From assembly GCF_023614235.1 (NCBI RefSeq), contig NZ_CP094264.1, positions 1,550,001 to 1,614,000 on the forward strand: a stretch of 64,000 nucleotides of DNA. The letters are read 5' to 3'. The notes under the pieces are model-generated. The model was not told where the DNA came from and did not search any database. It saw only the letters and a program-made list of their open reading frames with translations. This document shows, one piece after another, positions 62,951 through 64,000 of this stretch; position 1 is the stretch's first letter; every line of letters starts with the position of its first letter. Position numbers and translations under genes: made by a program. The DNA comes from Streptomyces sp. MRC013 (GTDB taxonomy: Bacteria > Actinomycetota > Actinomycetes > Streptomycetales > Streptomycetaceae).

Positions 62951-64000
62951 GGTCTCGGCTGCTTCCTGCGGTGGGTGGGTAGCGGACCGCCTGCGCGCGG
63001 CACGCCCGGTCGAACGCCTCGTAGAGGAAGTCCACATCGCTGCGGTCCAGGACGGCGGGCGGGGTCAGGCGGAGCACCAGGTGCGAGTTCAGGGAGTGGT
63101 TGGCGATCACCCCGTTGTCGATCAGCTCGATGAGCAGGTCGCCGGCCGGTCCCGGCTCGGCGAACTCGATGCCCAGCAGGAGTCCCCGGCCGCGCACCTC
63201 GCGCACGGCGTCCCCGTAGTGGTGCGCGGCGATCCTGCGGAGTTCCGGCAGCAGTCCGTCGCCCAGTTCGCGGGCCCTGGTGACGAGGTCCTCCTCCTTC
63301 ATCGCCGCGATGGCCCCGCGGGCGGCGGCCATCGCGAGCGGAGCGCCGGAGAAGGTGGAGGTGTGCAGATACGGGTCGCGGTCGAAGACGGAGAACGCCT
63401 CCCGGGTCGCCACCACCGCCGACACCGGCACGACCCCGCCGCTGAGTCCCTTGCCGACGAGCATGATGTCGGGGGTGACGCCCTCCGCGTCCGCGCCCCA
63501 CCAGGTGCCGAGCCGTCCCAGGCCGGTCTGGATCTCGTCGAGCACCAGCAGTGCGCCGTTCCGGTCGCAGGCCTCCCGCACGGAGCGCAGGTAGCCGGCC
63601 GGGGGAATGACGACCCCGGCCTCGCCCTGCACCGGTTCCACGAACACGCAGCACTCGCCGGGCGCCTCGGCGAGCACCGCCTCCAGTGCCGCGGCGTCAC
63701 CGAACGGAACGTGCGTGGTTCCCGGCAGCAGCGGCTCGAACGGGGTGCGGAAGACCTCGCTGCCGGTGAGGCTGAGTGCGCCCGCCGTCTTGCCGTGGTA
63801 GCCGTTCACCGTGGCGACCAGTCGGCGCCGGCCCTTGGTCCGGGCCAGCTTCAGCGCGGTCTCGACGGCTTCGGCCCCCGAGCCGGCGAAGTGGACGCGG
63901 GACAGTCCGTCCGGGACGACGGAGATCAGCGCCTCGGCCGCCAGCGCCGCCTGCGGCTCCAGGAAGACCCGGGTGGCGATCGGATGCGTCTGCAACTGCT
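62943..64000 (-). CDS. Class III PLP aminotransferase (5' end beyond window)
   Basis: 352 residues present; the N-terminus is off the right edge. Class III features: VHFAGSGAEAVETALKLART, VNGYHGKTAGALSLTGSEVF, the GEAGVVIPPAGYLRSVREAC stretch, cofactor Asp in LLVLDEIQTGLGRLGTWWGA, PLP lysine in MLVGKGLSGGVVPVSAVVAT, HTSTFSGAPLAMAAARGAI and a GLLLGIEF strand near the end. Family members transaminate terminal amines or aldehydes (ornithine, GABA, acyl aldehydes) or act on ACP-bound keto groups. In this cluster it probably installs nitrogen on the chain. No stop lies between the visible start and the edge. Confidence 0.92.
   Translation of the reverse strand, partial: QLQTHPIATRVFLEPQAALAAEALISVVPDGLSRVHFAGSGAEAVETALKLARTKGRRRLVATVNGYHGKTAGALSLTGSEVFRTPFEPLLPGTTHVPFGDAAALEAVLAEAPGECCVFVEPVQGEAGVVIPPAGYLRSVREACDRNGALLVLDEIQTGLGRLGTWWGADAEGVTPDIMLVGKGLSGGVVPVSAVVATREAFSVFDRDPYLHTSTFSGAPLAMAAARGAIAAMKEEDLVTRARELGDGLLPELRRIAAHHYGDAVREVRGRGLLLGIEFAEPGPAGDLLIELIDNGVIANHSLNSHLVLRLTPPAVLDRSDVDFLYEAFDRACRAQAVRYPPTAGSSRDHA

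Overview
The window is a very GC-rich stretch (roughly 73-75% by eye) of a Streptomyces-type actinomycete chromosome. This rests on strong third-position GC bias, mycothiol biosynthesis (mshB), a 7Fe ferredoxin beside an N-succinyl-type DapC, SARP and SpoIIE-family regulators, a TTA-containing regulator, and a housekeeping gene order (dapE, fdxA, dapC, mshB, oligopeptide ABC genes, typA) that I remember as the S. coelicolor SCO511x-SCO514x neighbourhood.

Layout. 1-11.6 kb: core metabolism, with an enoyl-CoA hydratase tail, 3-methyladenine glycosylase I, a DivIVA-like membrane protein, a FolP2-type DHPS homologue, a LOG-family protein, dapE and dapC, fdxA, a GNAT enzyme, a SirB1/transglutaminase-like protein and a divergent VOC/WYL-regulator pair. 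11.9-15.7 kb: a cell-wall-binding membrane protein carrying a collagen-like Gly-X-Y tract, and mshB. 16.9-28.6 kb: two tandem complete dipeptide/oligopeptide ABC operons (SBP, two permeases, two ATPases), BldK-like in type and place. 29.5-38 kb: typA, a lone substrate-binding lipoprotein and a large PAS/GAF/SpoIIE phosphatase with an ATPase domain. 38.5-43.3 kb: Nudix, SPOR, GntR, secreted subtilisin-like protease and threonine synthase-like genes.

The accessory part starts at about 43.5 kb. 43.5-46.3 kb is an sdpABC-type antimicrobial-peptide operon (sdpC-sdpA-sdpB-sdpC) with two different SdpC precursors, next to a divergent SARP-like regulator whose gene contains a TTA codon. A second SARP and an AraC regulator follow. 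From 50.4 kb to the right edge lies an unfamiliar biosynthetic cluster, almost all on the minus strand and tightly overlapped: class III aminotransferase, Coq10/RatA-like SRPBCC protein, orphan polytopic membrane protein, ACP, FabF-type ketosynthase, two paralogous SRPBCC proteins, methyltransferase, P450, CrtC/AttH-type lipocalin protein, MMPL exporter, flavin reductase and amino-acid-oxidase-like flavoprotein. A class II tRNA-like gene and a degenerate SGNH-hydrolase-like gene sit inside it. The cluster runs off the right edge, so the product cannot be named.

Caution. At least six genes, probably eight, contain apparent single-base frameshifts, almost all at runs of five or more G or C. The pattern looks like homopolymer errors in the assembly, not true gene decay. 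These genes are given full biological extents with the shift site noted.
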